A stretch of 64,000 nt of DNA from Ardenticatenaceae bacterium (GCA_020634315.1 JACKBV010000004.1:1-64000); one strand, 5' to 3'; counted from the first letter of the stretch, positions 7,830-16,853 are shown. The notes: generated by a model from the letters alone, not told the origin. Made by a program: numbers and translations.

Positions 7830-8576
7830 TCACGCGCTCACCAAAGCACGCAGCGCCTCCGGGTCACGAATAATAATGCGACCCTCTTTCATCAAAATCC
7901 ATTGCTGTTTACGAAAATCGCGCAAACTCTTATTGGTGCTTTCGCGTGTGGCTCCAATGAGGCTGGCAAGATCGGTCTGCGTCAGGCTCATATCAATCTG
8001 CACGCCATCGCTGTTCACACGGCCGTAACTTTGCGCCAATTCCATTAGTTTACGCGCCAACCGCTGCGGAATGCCCAACGAAGCCAAACTGTCTACCTGT
8101 TGTGTGTTATACCGCACCCGCCGCGTCAACACCTTCATAAAATTGAGCGCCAACTGCGGACATTGCACCATGTGCTGCCGAAAATCTTCACGGCTAATCA
8201 GGTAAAGCGCGGTGTCGTCCAGGGCAACGGCCGTTGCCGACCGGGGCAAACCATCCACAACAGCCAATTCTCCAAAAATGTCGCCAGGGCGTCCAAACAA
8301 AATAACCGAAGTCTCTGTACCGTCCCACCCGTTGACAAAAATACGCACCTGCCCTGAAGCTACCAAATAAACCACCTGCCCCGGATCACCCTCACGGAAA
8401 ATGATCTCACCTTGCTTGTAATAACGCTGCACAATATCTCGTGCCACATAGCTCAGTTGTCCATCATCCATATCGGCAAACAACGGCGTTTGTTTGAGGA
8501 AGCTAACTTTACTGTTCATTGCGCCGTGTACTCCATCCGCCCTTGCCCGAATACCAGCCAAACTTGTGTAAGTCAT
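7830..8576 (-). CDS. Crp/Fnr family transcriptional regulator
   Basis: 248 residues from the ATG at 8576, preferred because GGAGGT lies nine bases upstream; a start nine codons earlier has no such site. N-terminal cyclic-nucleotide-binding fold (FREGDPGQVVYLVASGQVRIF, then FGELAVVDGLPRSATAVA, matching the phosphate-binding cassette FGExA...RSAxA). A C-terminal winged helix follows (LTQTDLASLIGATRES). No Fnr-type cysteine cluster is seen, so cAMP or another nucleotide is more likely than an iron-sulfur cluster. It follows the DUF3307 gene on the same strand by about 19 bp. A perfect TGTGA-N6-TCACA site at 9401 and a near-perfect one at 23178 are candidate targets. Confidence 0.93.
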   Translation of the reverse strand: MTYTSLAGIRARADGVHGAMNSKVSFLKQTPLFADMDDGQLSYVARDIVQRYYKQGEIIFREGDPGQVVYLVASGQVRIFVNGWDGTETSVILFGRPGDIFGELAVVDGLPRSATAVALDDTALYLISREDFRQHMVQCPQLALNFMKVLTRRVRYNTQQVDSLASLGIPQRLARKLMELAQSYGRVNSDGVQIDMSLTQTDLASLIGATRESTNKSLRDFRKQQWILMKEGRIIIRDPEALRALVSA

Positions 8577-8595
8577 CACCACCCCACCTCCGATA

Positions 8596-9288
8596 TTAGA
8601 CATGGCTCAAAGCCAGCCCAATACCCACAGCCATGAGGATGCCGCACAACAGTTCCACCAGGTAAACAGATGCCCGATCATTATTCGCCACCTTCGGCCA
8701 TTCAATCGCCAGGCGGGGTATCGCCACCAACGGCACCAACAAGAACTGCCCCAAAGCCACAAACGTTGTGATGAGAATCCGCTCCAGGATGCCAATGTAC
8801 TTGTTAGAACCTTCGGGAAAATTCGGGCCGGTTCCTTTTACCAATCCATAGGCAAGGAATTTAGCGATTACCCAGGCAGGCATGGTAATAAAAGCATAGC
8901 CAATCAAGTAAAAAAGCACGCGTTCGCTTTGCAAGATATTTACTAAATCCTGTGAGATGGTGGCTAAATTTAGAAATCCACCAGCAATCAGGGCAAAGGC
9001 AATCACAATAAAATGCGCCAACTGATCAAGCAAAAAGCGCAGCAAAGGGGGAATGGATGGTTTCACGTACAGTTGGCTGGCATCGATTAAAATGTGCGCC
9101 ACGCCGATGAAAACAACCCCCTGCCACCAGCTTGCATCAAACGGCAAAGCGAATAACCAGGTGACAATAAAAACGATGGTTCCATGCACCAATACGCCCG
9201 CTAATGCTCGACTCTTCCAACCAGCCAGGCTGTCCCATTGTAAGATGTAATCACCAACTAGATGTGCTAAAAGCATTGCGCCGACCAT
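8596..9288 (-). CDS. DUF3307 family membrane protein
   Basis: 230 residues, about six membrane segments. The N-terminus LLAHLVGDYILQWD is the hallmark of DUF3307, and HILIDASQLYVK is a second conserved His/Asp-containing stretch. The function of the family is not established; members often sit beside regulators. Here it is upstream of and probably cotranscribed with the Crp/Fnr gene, sharing a divergent promoter region with the MFS gene. Confidence 0.8.
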   Translation of the reverse strand: MVGAMLLAHLVGDYILQWDSLAGWKSRALAGVLVHGTIVFIVTWLFALPFDASWWQGVVFIGVAHILIDASQLYVKPSIPPLLRFLLDQLAHFIVIAFALIAGGFLNLATISQDLVNILQSERVLFYLIGYAFITMPAWVIAKFLAYGLVKGTGPNFPEGSNKYIGILERILITTFVALGQFLLVPLVAIPRLAIEWPKVANNDRASVYLVELLCGILMAVGIGLALSHV

Positions 9289-9400
9289 GATGACCCTCTC
9301 TTTGACAAAAAATTAAAAACTTCCAATACAACTCACTACCAATACGATTTTTAGGTTTTCGATTACTGTCCTAATAGTAATGGCAATCCAGGAACGCCGC

Positions 9401-9416
9401 TGTGAAATAAGTCACA
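9401..9416. promoter_or_regulatory. Perfect CRP-type operator
   Basis: TGTGA at 9401-9405 and TCACA at 9412-9416, separated by six bases, match both half sites of the CRP consensus with no mismatch. The site lies in the 183-bp divergent region between DUF3307 (start 9288) and the MFS gene (start 9472), the former being cotranscribed with the Crp/Fnr gene. Autoregulation plus control of the transporter is the natural reading. Confidence 0.55.
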
Positions 9417-9471
9417 ATTTTCGATTCTTGTGATCGGTGGTGAAAACGGCCGTTTCTGCGACAATACACCC

Positions 9472-10731
9472 ATGCAACGATACGTAACCCTGATTCGCCT
9501 GCGCCCCCAATTTCGATACTTGTGGCTGGCCGCCGTTGTCAGCTTTGCTGGCGATTGGTTCAACACCATCGCCTCCGTCATCCTCGTCAATCGCTACCTT
9601 GACTCAAATACGGCCGTTGGCCTCCTCTTCGTCGCCCGCGCCTTGCCCCCCTTCTTCCTCGGCCCCATTGCCGGTGTCATCGCCGACCGCTTCAACCGCA
9701 AAACCGTCCTCATCGCCACCGACTTACTGCGTGCGGGCATCGTCCTCAGTTTCCTCTTCATTGACCGCCCAGAACGCGCCTGGCTCATCTACGCCCTCAC
9801 CATCGCCCAATTCGTCATTTCCGCATTTTTTGAACCAGCCCGCGCCGCCATTTTGCCCAGCCTCGTCGAAGGTCACGATGAACTACTCATTGCCAACACC
9901 CTTTCCGGCATTACCTGGTCTGCCATGCTGGCCTTGGGTGCCGCGCTAGGAGGCGTCGTCACCGGTCTTTTCGGGGTGGCAACGGCCATCATCATTGACG
10001 CCATTTCCTTTCTCCTCTCTGCGTTTTTCATCTGGCGTATCCAGTCCCTGCCACACAGCGAACCCATCGAGGAGAGCGAAGCAGGTAACGGCTTACAAGA
10101 TTTGATAGAAGGCTTCCGCTATGTAAGCCAGCATCCCCGCACCGGCCTGATCGCTTCCGTTAAAGCGTTCACGCAAATTGGCAGTCCCGACATCATGATT
10201 GCCATCTACGCCGCGCAAATTTTCCCTTATGGCAAGGATGGGGCACTGGCGCTCGGCTTGCTTTATGCCGCCGCCGGGTTGGGGGCCATTTTAGGGCCGC
10301 TGCTGGCGAATGCGCTCACAGATGGCAGCACGCGCCTGCTGCAAAATGCGATTGGGATCTCGTTTGCCGTTGTCGCCGCCGGTTGGTTGTTGTTTGGCTG
10401 GGCACCGACCCTTCCCCTGGCTCTATTCGCCATGCTGCTGCGACATATGGGCGGCTCCACCAACTGGACTTACAGCAATGTGCTGCTGCAAATGCGCGTC
10501 CCCGACCGCTTTCTCGGACGTGTGTTCGCGCTTGATTTTGCGCTGTTTACATTGGCAATGTCGCTCTCTGTCTGGCTCAGCGGCATATTACTTGACCAGA
10601 CAAACCTCGACCCGCGCCATCTCTCTTTTTTGCTGGCGTTGGGCAGCCTGCTGCCCCTGCTCCCCTGGATGTGGCTAAACCAAAGCGACCCACAACGGCA
10701 CGCAACGACTGTCGAAGATACGGCCGTTTAG
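9472..10731 (+). CDS. MFS transporter (MFS_3/EntS-like)
   Basis: 419 residues from the ATG at 9472; a GTG 14 codons upstream would require translating the ACGGCCGT copy at 9446 and is less likely. Twelve membrane segments. The loop between segments 2 and 3 reads GVIADRFNRKTVLI, the MFS motif A. Resembles the EntS/MFS_3 exporters of siderophores or macrolides; the substrate is not shown by sequence. The final sense codons and the stop run through an ACGGCCGT copy (Thr-Ala-Val-stop). Convergent with the next gene, 23 bp apart. Confidence 0.9.
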   Translation: MQRYVTLIRLRPQFRYLWLAAVVSFAGDWFNTIASVILVNRYLDSNTAVGLLFVARALPPFFLGPIAGVIADRFNRKTVLIATDLLRAGIVLSFLFIDRPERAWLIYALTIAQFVISAFFEPARAAILPSLVEGHDELLIANTLSGITWSAMLALGAALGGVVTGLFGVATAIIIDAISFLLSAFFIWRIQSLPHSEPIEESEAGNGLQDLIEGFRYVSQHPRTGLIASVKAFTQIGSPDIMIAIYAAQIFPYGKDGALALGLLYAAAGLGAILGPLLANALTDGSTRLLQNAIGISFAVVAAGWLLFGWAPTLPLALFAMLLRHMGGSTNWTYSNVLLQMRVPDRFLGRVFALDFALFTLAMSLSVWLSGILLDQTNLDPRHLSFLLALGSLLPLLPWMWLNQSDPQRHATTVEDTAV

Positions 10732-10754
10732 TCAAAAGCAGCCTATCTTCCCAC

Positions 10755-13700
10755 TCACCCAAAGTCTGCGGCCAACACCGCATCCAGCGCCGCCACCAAA
10801 AAATCAGCGTCAGCCATGTTGAAGGGCAGCGGCGGCCGAATTTTAACGACGTTGTGATACGGGCCATCGGTGCCCAGCAAAATGCCCAGCTCGCGCATGC
10901 GATTGGCAACAAAAGAGGCCTCTGCGCCCGCCGGTTCCAATGTATGGCGGTCGCGCACCAACTCCACCCCCAAAAACAAACCGGAGCCGCGCACATCGCC
11001 CACAAGCGCATAACGATCCAGCAACGGCCGTAACCCGGCCAACAATCGCTCCCCCACCGCCAACGCCTGCGCCTGTAAATTCTGCGCTTGCAGCACATCC
11101 AACACCGCCAACCCGACAGCACACGACACCGTATTACCGCCAAAGGTGCTGAAGAACTCCATGCCATTGTCAAAAGCGGCGGCGATGTCTGGCGTCGTCA
11201 CCACGGCGGCGATGGGATGGCCGTTGCCGATAGGCTTGCCCAACACCACAATGTCCGGCACGACGCCTTGTGCCTGGAAGCCGTAAAAGTGAGTACCGAT
11301 ACGGCCGTATCCCGTTTGCACCTCATCAGCAATACAAACCCCGCCCGCCGCCCGCACCGCCGCATAAACAGCCGCCAGATACCCCGGCGGCGGCACAATC
11401 TGCCCGCCCACACTGGGCAGCGATTCGGCAATAAAGCCCGCCAGGCCGACGCCACGCGCTTGCAGCCCGGCAATGATCGCCGCCACATGCTGCGCGTACT
11501 GCGCTCCGGCTTGTGGATTGTCCGCTTTGTATGCGCCGCGATACACGTCTGGGATAGGCGCGGTATGCACCCAGGGCGGCGCACCCTTGCCGCCCGGCCC
11601 ATCATGCTTATAGGGGCTGATGTCAATCAGACCGGTGGTGTGCCCATGATAGGCCGCTTCTAACACAATCATGTCGCGCTGCCCGGTGTAGGCGCGTGCC
11701 AGACGCAGCGCCAATTCATTCGCCTCGCTGGCTGAGTTGAGGAAGTAGCAAACGGTGAGCGGAGCGGGCAGCGTGGCGCTGAGACGCGCGGCGTATTCGT
11801 TAAGCAAATCGTGCAGATAGCGCGTGTTTGTGTTTAGCACGCCCATTTGTGCCTGCGCCGCGGCGACCACTTGCGGGTGACAATGGCCGACGTGTGGCAC
11901 ATTATTGTAGGCGTCCAGGTAGCAACGGCCGTTTTCATCATACAAATACTGCATCCAGCCGCGCACAATCTTCACCGGGTCACGGTAAGCAATGGACAAG
12001 TTGCCGCCCAGGCGACGGCGGCGGTCGGCTAATGTTTGCGCCTTGTCGGGCGCAGATGCGGGGAAATGGGCGGCGGGAATGTTTAAGATGAGATTGGGGT
12101 CGGGAGACAACGCCTGCCACACCGCCCATTGTGATGCTGCGGCCATGTCCGGGAAATCGGCGCCGAGGTCTAAATCATCGCTCAGGATTTGCAAATGGAG
12201 ATGAGGCGGCCAACCGCCATTGACATCTGCATGACCCAATGCGGCAAATGGCTGCCCGGCGGCCACCATCTGCCCAACCTGCACCCCATCTAATGATTGG
12301 CGGCTGAGATGGCGATAAAGGGTGAAAAAGGGATCGCCATTGTCAGTTTCGTGGCGCAGCACAATTGTCGGCCCGTCATTTGCTGTGGCGGCGCAGGCAT
12401 GGACATGACCGGCGAGGGGGGCGCAAACGGCCGTTTCCGCTGCCGCAAATAAATCTATCCCCAGGTGCAGCGTGGGGCGTTCGCCCATTGGCCCAGCGCC
12501 CAGCGCCAAAGTAGACGGCAGACGCGCTTCCCCATATTGCCCGATGCCCACCGTCGCGCCGACCGCCGCCAGCGCCGCCGCCAGACGAGGAGCCAGGGCA
12601 GCGGCCACATTGCGCCGCGCATCGCCATGAATGAGCGGACTGCTCACGCTCAGGTCAAGCACATGTGCCTGCTGCCAATCGACGGGCAGCACAGAAGCAA
12701 ACTGCCCGTGCCGGGTTTGCAGCCAGGCGATGATGGGCGAGGCGTGTGGCACGGGCGGGAGATGGCAGGCATGACGGTAAACGGCCGTTGCCAAACGGTG
12801 CGGCATCTGCAACAAACGCGGCAGCGTGCGCCGAATCGGCTCCTGACTAATCGTGAGATACGGGTCGTCGGGGCGCTGCCGCTGCTGCTGCGCGGCCATG
12901 CAGGCACTGATTGCCAGGCGCAAACAAATCAGGTCATGCAGCACAGCCAATTCTGTTTCTTGCAGCGGATAGACTTCATGATAACCGGCGACCATCGCCG
13001 CCACTGCCGCCAACGGGTCTGGCTTATCCAAGAGGGCATAGGCACAGGCCACCGCTAAATCGCTGATCGTGTAACTGTACAGCATGTCGCCGAAGTCGAT
13101 GATGCCGGTGACACGCTGCGGGCGTGTGCCCAGAGCGGTGTCCGCATCCACAAGTATGTTGTAATCGTTGGCGTCATTGTGGATGATGCTGCGGCGCAAA
13201 TCGGCCAGCAAGGGCTGTGTGCGCTGCGCGAAGGCGTCCGCAAAACGGCCGATCTGCTGACGCAGCGCCGTGTCACTGACCAAGGGCAGATTCTCGGCAA
13301 TGACGGCCAGTCCATTTGCCAGGTCCCAGGAGAAATGACGATGCAATGCCGGATGATCAAATCCGGCTAAAGCGCGATCTAATTCGCCAAGTGTGCGCCC
13401 AAAGTCGGCGAGCAGCGCGGGGGTGTGCCGTCGCGCCCGCGCCAGTGGGATACCGGGCAAATGGGTGATCAACCAGAGCAGGTAGGCTGTGCCGTCAGCG
13501 GCAGCAACGGTTGTGTGCAAACGGCCGTTTATAGTGGGAATGATATGGGGATAACGGCCGTTTCCCTCCCCGACAACAAGCAGCGCCGACTGCTGCGCTT
13601 CGAGCATGGCCGGGTCTTCGCGGCTATTGGCTATTTTCAAGACAAATTGACGGCCATCAGCAGCCGTCAGGCGGAAGTTTTGGTCACGGTCGCTGGGAAG

Positions 13701-13793
13701 GGAAACGGCCGTTGCCGTCAGGTCATACACATCATGCGCAAAACGCGCCGCATCATCAACTGTAAATTGGGGAGCATAAGCCAGAATTGACAT
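10755..13793 (-). CDS. Trifunctional fusion: APH-type kinase, M23 peptidase-like domain, class III aminotransferase-fold lyase
   Basis: 1012 residues from the ATG at 13793; 28 further in-frame codons upstream look unlike the family. Residues about 1-350 are an aminoglycoside-phosphotransferase-like kinase: HNDANDYN at 205-212 is the catalytic loop and DFGD at 233-236 the metal-binding motif. Residues about 400-570 are a LytM/M23 fold with LHLGID and PPHLHLQI, the H-x3-D and HxH zinc motifs. Residues about 590-1012 are a class III PLP enzyme with DEVQTGYGRIG and the lysine in LGKPIGNGHP. In animals, separate hydroxylysine kinase (APH family) and phospholyase (AGXT2L2) proteins act in sequence, so this chain may phosphorylate an amino alcohol or hydroxylysine and then eliminate phosphate. 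The substrate is inference, and the M23 domain role is unknown. Confidence 0.9.
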   Translation of the reverse strand: MSILAYAPQFTVDDAARFAHDVYDLTATAVSLPSDRDQNFRLTAADGRQFVLKIANSREDPAMLEAQQSALLVVGEGNGRYPHIIPTINGRLHTTVAAADGTAYLLWLITHLPGIPLARARRHTPALLADFGRTLGELDRALAGFDHPALHRHFSWDLANGLAVIAENLPLVSDTALRQQIGRFADAFAQRTQPLLADLRRSIIHNDANDYNILVDADTALGTRPQRVTGIIDFGDMLYSYTISDLAVACAYALLDKPDPLAAVAAMVAGYHEVYPLQETELAVLHDLICLRLAISACMAAQQQRQRPDDPYLTISQEPIRRTLPRLLQMPHRLATAVYRHACHLPPVPHASPIIAWLQTRHGQFASVLPVDWQQAHVLDLSVSSPLIHGDARRNVAAALAPRLAAALAAVGATVGIGQYGEARLPSTLALGAGPMGERPTLHLGIDLFAAAETAVCAPLAGHVHACAATANDGPTIVLRHETDNGDPFFTLYRHLSRQSLDGVQVGQMVAAGQPFAALGHADVNGGWPPHLHLQILSDDLDLGADFPDMAAASQWAVWQALSPDPNLILNIPAAHFPASAPDKAQTLADRRRRLGGNLSIAYRDPVKIVRGWMQYLYDENGRCYLDAYNNVPHVGHCHPQVVAAAQAQMGVLNTNTRYLHDLLNEYAARLSATLPAPLTVCYFLNSASEANELALRLARAYTGQRDMIVLEAAYHGHTTGLIDISPYKHDGPGGKGAPPWVHTAPIPDVYRGAYKADNPQAGAQYAQHVAAIIAGLQARGVGLAGFIAESLPSVGGQIVPPPGYLAAVYAAVRAAGGVCIADEVQTGYGRIGTHFYGFQAQGVVPDIVVLGKPIGNGHPIAAVVTTPDIAAAFDNGMEFFSTFGGNTVSCAVGLAVLDVLQAQNLQAQALAVGERLLAGLRPLLDRYALVGDVRGSGLFLGVELVRDRHTLEPAGAEASFVANRMRELGILLGTDGPYHNVVKIRPPLPFNMADADFLVAALDAVLAADFG

Positions 13794-13992
13794 AGCGCAC
13801 AACTTTAACCCAGGCACAACATTTTGCCATCGTTTCCTGCCCCATATCCCGCTTTTGCTAAAGCCATAAACCACCATACAGGTATAATTGTCTAGAATAC
13901 GTTCTGTACTATGGAAATATGCGGGCTTTTGTCTAATGAATCCGCCAGTTGGGCAGCGTCAGCTAGATTAAGAGTAAGTGACAATCAAGAAA

Positions 13993-14406
13993 ATGATAAA
14001 CAAAGAAGAATTAGACAATATTTTAGCTTTATACAAAGCCCAACCAGTTGGAAGTGGATATATGGACGTTATTGTAAAACGAGAAAATGTCCGTCAATTA
14101 ATCCATAAGCTCATTCTCGGTGGGGTTCAAATCAACAGCATTACTTGGTGGCAATATGTTGAGCAAAACACCAAGAGTAAAGGTTATGGCCTGGGTGGCC
14201 CTAAAAGCGACTACTATGATGGTTGGTTCTCTGAAATAAATTTTGCAGACGATGAACTTAACACTACTGTAGTAGATGACATTATGAAAGTCATTGAGAA
14301 TAAAGAGATCACCTTTTCTAATGGAGAAAGAATCGGCTACATTCAAGATGAATGTCTGACACCAGCGTTATGGTTGGACATCCCAGATGAATGGGAGTCG
14401 CACTAA
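13993..14406 (+). CDS. Hypothetical protein, orphan in a foreign-looking island
   Basis: 137 residues from the ATG at 13993; a GTG five codons earlier is also possible, and neither has a good ribosome-binding site. Soluble, acidic, rich in Asp/Glu/Tyr/Trp, no recognised domain. Its DNA is clearly more A/T-rich than the flanking fusion and menB genes and carries no ACGGCCGT copy. It is followed by an attC-like structure and sits upstream of a HicAB module, which suggests a mobile cassette gene. Single orphan genes of this kind in cassettes are often antitoxin, immunity or phage-defence proteins, but nothing here shows which. Confidence 0.65.
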   Translation: MINKEELDNILALYKAQPVGSGYMDVIVKRENVRQLIHKLILGGVQINSITWWQYVEQNTKSKGYGLGGPKSDYYDGWFSEINFADDELNTTVVDDIMKVIENKEITFSNGERIGYIQDECLTPALWLDIPDEWESH

Positions 14407-14435
14407 CCAAGTCAAAGAGCAGCTCACATTGTGCT

Positions 14436-14521
14436 GCCCAACACAGTTTGTGCGGCGGCTTACGCTTTGGTTTTTGAAAGCTATTTCCGACTGCGCCGCA
14501 TCAATCCTTAATCGTAGGGCC
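14436..14521 (+). other. Possible integron attC-like recombination site A
   Basis: GCCCAAC (14436-14442, fits RYYYAAC) pairs with GTAGGGC (14515-14521, one mismatch to GTTRRRY), and inside it TGCGGCG (14451-14457) pairs exactly with CGCCGCA (14494-14500). This gives the nested R and L box layout and the 60-140 bp size of attC sites. It begins 30 bp after an orphan gene. The R' box mismatch and lack of an integrase nearby keep confidence low. Confidence 0.3.
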
Positions 14522-14557
14522 GCATAAGTCAAATTATAGCTATAGTATCCAAATGCT

Positions 14558-14857
14558 ATGGACGAAACTATTCGATTTGTTGAAGTAATGCTTGGTGGTC
14601 TTGGCCATTGCATTCGTTGGATTACCACTGCTCCCAAAAAGCAAATAAAGCTCCCCAAAGCCACATGGTGGGAATTGGAGCGAAGGAAAACGCGCTTTGG
14701 CGCGTACCTAGGTTTTTCATGCAGTCGGCGCGGCGGCTTATGCTTATCGTTAGGAGCGACAGTAACACTGGAAAGTGACGGCGCAATCTGCTATCATAAT
14801 CGAGATGAACACAAAGCAGCGCAAAACACTTTTCGCAATCTTTGCCGACCCAATTAA
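14558..14857 (+). other. Doubtful short open frame between the attC-like sites
   Basis: Up to 99 codons from an ATG 36 bp after attC-like site A. The first roughly 55 residues (FVEVMLGGLGHCIRW and so on) look like a plausible small protein; the rest reads through site B and overlaps the hicA start. This is the layout of a cassette gene ending inside its attC, but no ribosome-binding site or family supports it. Confidence 0.2.
14690..14757 (+). other. Possible integron attC-like recombination site B
   Basis: Shares GCGGCGGCTTAYGCTT (14730-14745) with site A (14452-14467), then CGTTAGGA (14748-14755), which fits the GTTRRR core where cassette junctions form. The left end has the hairpin ACGCGCTTTGGCGCGT. 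The left R box is not clear. The hicA start follows 50 bp after the core, a usual leader length for cassette genes. Confidence 0.28.
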
Positions 14858-15059
14858 CGGCAACATCGAATGGCGCAGCATCGAATCTTTACTTGTAGCT
14901 CTTGAGTGCCAGGTTATTGAGGGAAGTGGTTCACGAGTGACCTTCATCTTAAATGGACAACGCGCCGATTTTCATCGGCCCCACCCTGGGAAAGAAGCGC
15001 TGCGTTATCGGGTGAAAGATGTACGCGAATTTTTGCAGAGGGCAGGTGTAACCCCATGA
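14805..15059 (+). CDS. hicA: HicA family toxin (mRNA interferase)
   Basis: 84 residues from the ATG at 14805; the family begins with MNTKQRKTL at just this point, so a start ten codons earlier is rejected. Contains the double-stranded-RNA-binding-like HicA fold, with EGSGSRVTFILNG and FHRPHPGKE, the conserved stretches of the HicA subgroup paired with ribbon-helix-helix HicB. HicA cleaves mRNA and stops translation when free of HicB. The stop codon overlaps the hicB start in ATGA, implying coupled translation. Lies in the motif-free island, consistent with horizontal gain. Confidence 0.93.
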   Translation: MNTKQRKTLFAIFADPINGNIEWRSIESLLVALECQVIEGSGSRVTFILNGQRADFHRPHPGKEALRYRVKDVREFLQRAGVTP

Positions 15060-15400
15060 ATGAAATGACTTACCAAAACTATTCCGCGAAAGTCGAATAT
15101 GACCCTGTAGATAAAATCTTTGTTGGGCATATTATTGGGATTCGAGACATTGTTGGCTTTCATGGCTGTACCGTTGAAGAACTGGAAACAGCCTTTCATG
15201 ACGCCGTAGATCACTATCTAGAAGTGTGCGAAAAAATCGGGCAGCCACCGCAACGGTCTTATTCGGGTAAATTGACCCTGCGGATACCGCCAGAAATTCA
15301 TATGGCAGTGGCAACAGCAGCAGAAATCAACAGCAAAAGCATTAATCAGTGGGCTACTGATGTTTTGAAGCAAGCCGCGATGTCTGAAGCGGCCTCATAG
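15056..15400 (+). CDS. hicB: HicB family antitoxin
   Basis: 114 residues. The N-terminal half is the degenerate RNase H-like HicB fold that blocks HicA (YSAKVEYDPVDKIFVGHI, then the conserved DIVGFHGCTVEELETAFHDAV). The C-terminal SGKLTLRIPPEIHMAVATAA...SINQWATDVL is a ribbon-helix-helix DNA-binding segment that would autoregulate the operon. Overlaps hicA by four bases. Both domains look intact, so the pair is probably functional. Confidence 0.93.
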   Translation: MNEMTYQNYSAKVEYDPVDKIFVGHIIGIRDIVGFHGCTVEELETAFHDAVDHYLEVCEKIGQPPQRSYSGKLTLRIPPEIHMAVATAAEINSKSINQWATDVLKQAAMSEAAS

Positions 15401-15469
15401 TTTTCAGTCAAGATAGGGGTGGTCGTTTTTAGCAAAGGACCGCTTGCGGGCACACGTCACAAGAATACG

Positions 15470-15847
15470 CTAATATATTCTTATCCGGTTAAGCAAGTCG
15501 AGCAGCCCAAACACGCCTGCCCCTAGAATCAATGCCCAGGAAAAGAGAGAAGTGAACTCGTTTTGCGGGTGGCGCAGATAAAGCAGGTGCAGTCCAACAT
15601 GGATGGCAAAAAAGATGTCCAGCCCGCGCATGAAGCCCGCATTGGGGCTGTCTGTCCCCAGCAAGCCCCAGAAGAGAAGTAGATATAAGGGGATGTGAAC
15701 GGCCGTAAACAGCCAATACCCCCTGCGCTCATCCAAACGAGACAACAAAGGGAAAATCGCCCACTCATGCCGCCGAATAGCGTCCATTTCATGGGCGAGC
15801 ATAAAAGCCAGAGCAACCAAAAAGAAAAATGATGCGCCCATCAGCAA
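15470..15847 (-). CDS. Small four-helix membrane protein (DUF6713-like)
   Basis: 125 residues, about four membrane segments. The first helix is followed by AHEMDAIRRHEW, a His/Glu-rich motif; a second His pair lies in IHVGLHLLYLRHP. Such conserved histidines in the membrane could bind metal, but function is not known. The DUF6713 label is from memory of the HExDA...HEW pattern and is tentative. It lies downstream of menB on the same strand, 42 bp away, so possibly cotranscribed. Confidence 0.7.
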   Translation of the reverse strand: MLMGASFFFLVALAFMLAHEMDAIRRHEWAIFPLLSRLDERRGYWLFTAVHIPLYLLLFWGLLGTDSPNAGFMRGLDIFFAIHVGLHLLYLRHPQNEFTSLFSWALILGAGVFGLLDLLNRIRIY

Positions 15848-15889
15848 CCTGATTAGCCTTCATCCCCCGACAAAAGCGTCAACTCCCAC

Positions 15890-16732
15890 TCAAGGAATCC
15901 ACTTAATATCTTTGAAATTCGGCTTCCGCTTTTCCAGAAAAGCATTGCGCCCTTCCTTCGCTTCTTCCGTCATATACGCCAACCGCGTCGCCTCACCGGC
16001 AAACACCTGCTGCCCAACCATGCCGTCATCCGTCAGGTTCATGGCAAATTTCAGCATCTTAATGGATGTAGGCGACTTCGCCAGAATTTCCTGCGCCCAT
16101 TGATAAGCCGTATCTTCCAGCTCGTCATGCGCAATGACCGCATTGACCATGCCCATTTCATACGCATCTTGCGCCGAATAATTACGACCAAGGAAAAAGA
16201 TTTCGCGGGCACGCTTTTGTCCCACCATCTTTGCCAGATAAGCCGAGCCATAGCCGCCATCAAAGCTGGTCACATCAGCATCCGTTTGCTTAAAAATGGC
16301 GTGTTCCTTGCTGGCTAACGTCAAATCACAGACCACATGCAGACTATGACCGCCGCCCACAGCCCAACCCGGCACCACCGCAATGACCACCTTCGGCATA
16401 AAGCGAATCAGCCGCTGCACTTCGAGAATATTCAGGCGGGGCATCCCCTCATCATCCACATAGCCCTGATGGCCGCGCGAACGTTGGTCGCCGCCGCTGC
16501 AAAAAGCATAAACACCATCTTTAGGCGATGGCCCTTCACCGCTGAACAGCACAACACCAATAGAGGTGTCTTCACGGGCATCCAAAAAAGCCTCAAACAG
16601 TTCCGCCACTGTTTTCGGGCGAAAGGCATTGCGCACTTCCGGCCGATTAAAGGCGATACGCGCCACACCATCACATTTTTTGTAGGTTATATCTTCGTAT
16701 TCTTTTACAGTTGTCCAGTTTGGTTTGTTCAT
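15890..16732 (-). CDS. menB: 1,4-dihydroxy-2-naphthoyl-CoA synthase (MenB)
   Basis: 280 residues, crotonase fold. Converts O-succinylbenzoyl-CoA to 1,4-dihydroxy-2-naphthoyl-CoA in menaquinone biosynthesis, in the cytosol. Clear family stretches: CSGGDQRSRG (oxyanion hole), GWAVGGGHSLH, and QTDADVTSFDGGYGSAYLA, ending in NAFLEKRKPNFKDIKW. The Asp in QTDADV marks the type II MenB class, which uses its own acidic residue rather than bicarbonate. No other men gene is in the window, so the pathway genes are dispersed. Full length. Confidence 0.97.
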   Translation of the reverse strand: MNKPNWTTVKEYEDITYKKCDGVARIAFNRPEVRNAFRPKTVAELFEAFLDAREDTSIGVVLFSGEGPSPKDGVYAFCSGGDQRSRGHQGYVDDEGMPRLNILEVQRLIRFMPKVVIAVVPGWAVGGGHSLHVVCDLTLASKEHAIFKQTDADVTSFDGGYGSAYLAKMVGQKRAREIFFLGRNYSAQDAYEMGMVNAVIAHDELEDTAYQWAQEILAKSPTSIKMLKFAMNLTDDGMVGQQVFAGEATRLAYMTEEAKEGRNAFLEKRKPNFKDIKWIP

Positions 16733-16853
16733 GACCTTATTTTAGCTGAAAAAAGATAGGGTCAAACCCTATCCAGGCACAAGAATCATCTCCAGCTATC
16801 GCCAACAATGCCCCTATTGGTTGGACTTAAGAACCGTTAACTTTACAAAGCAA

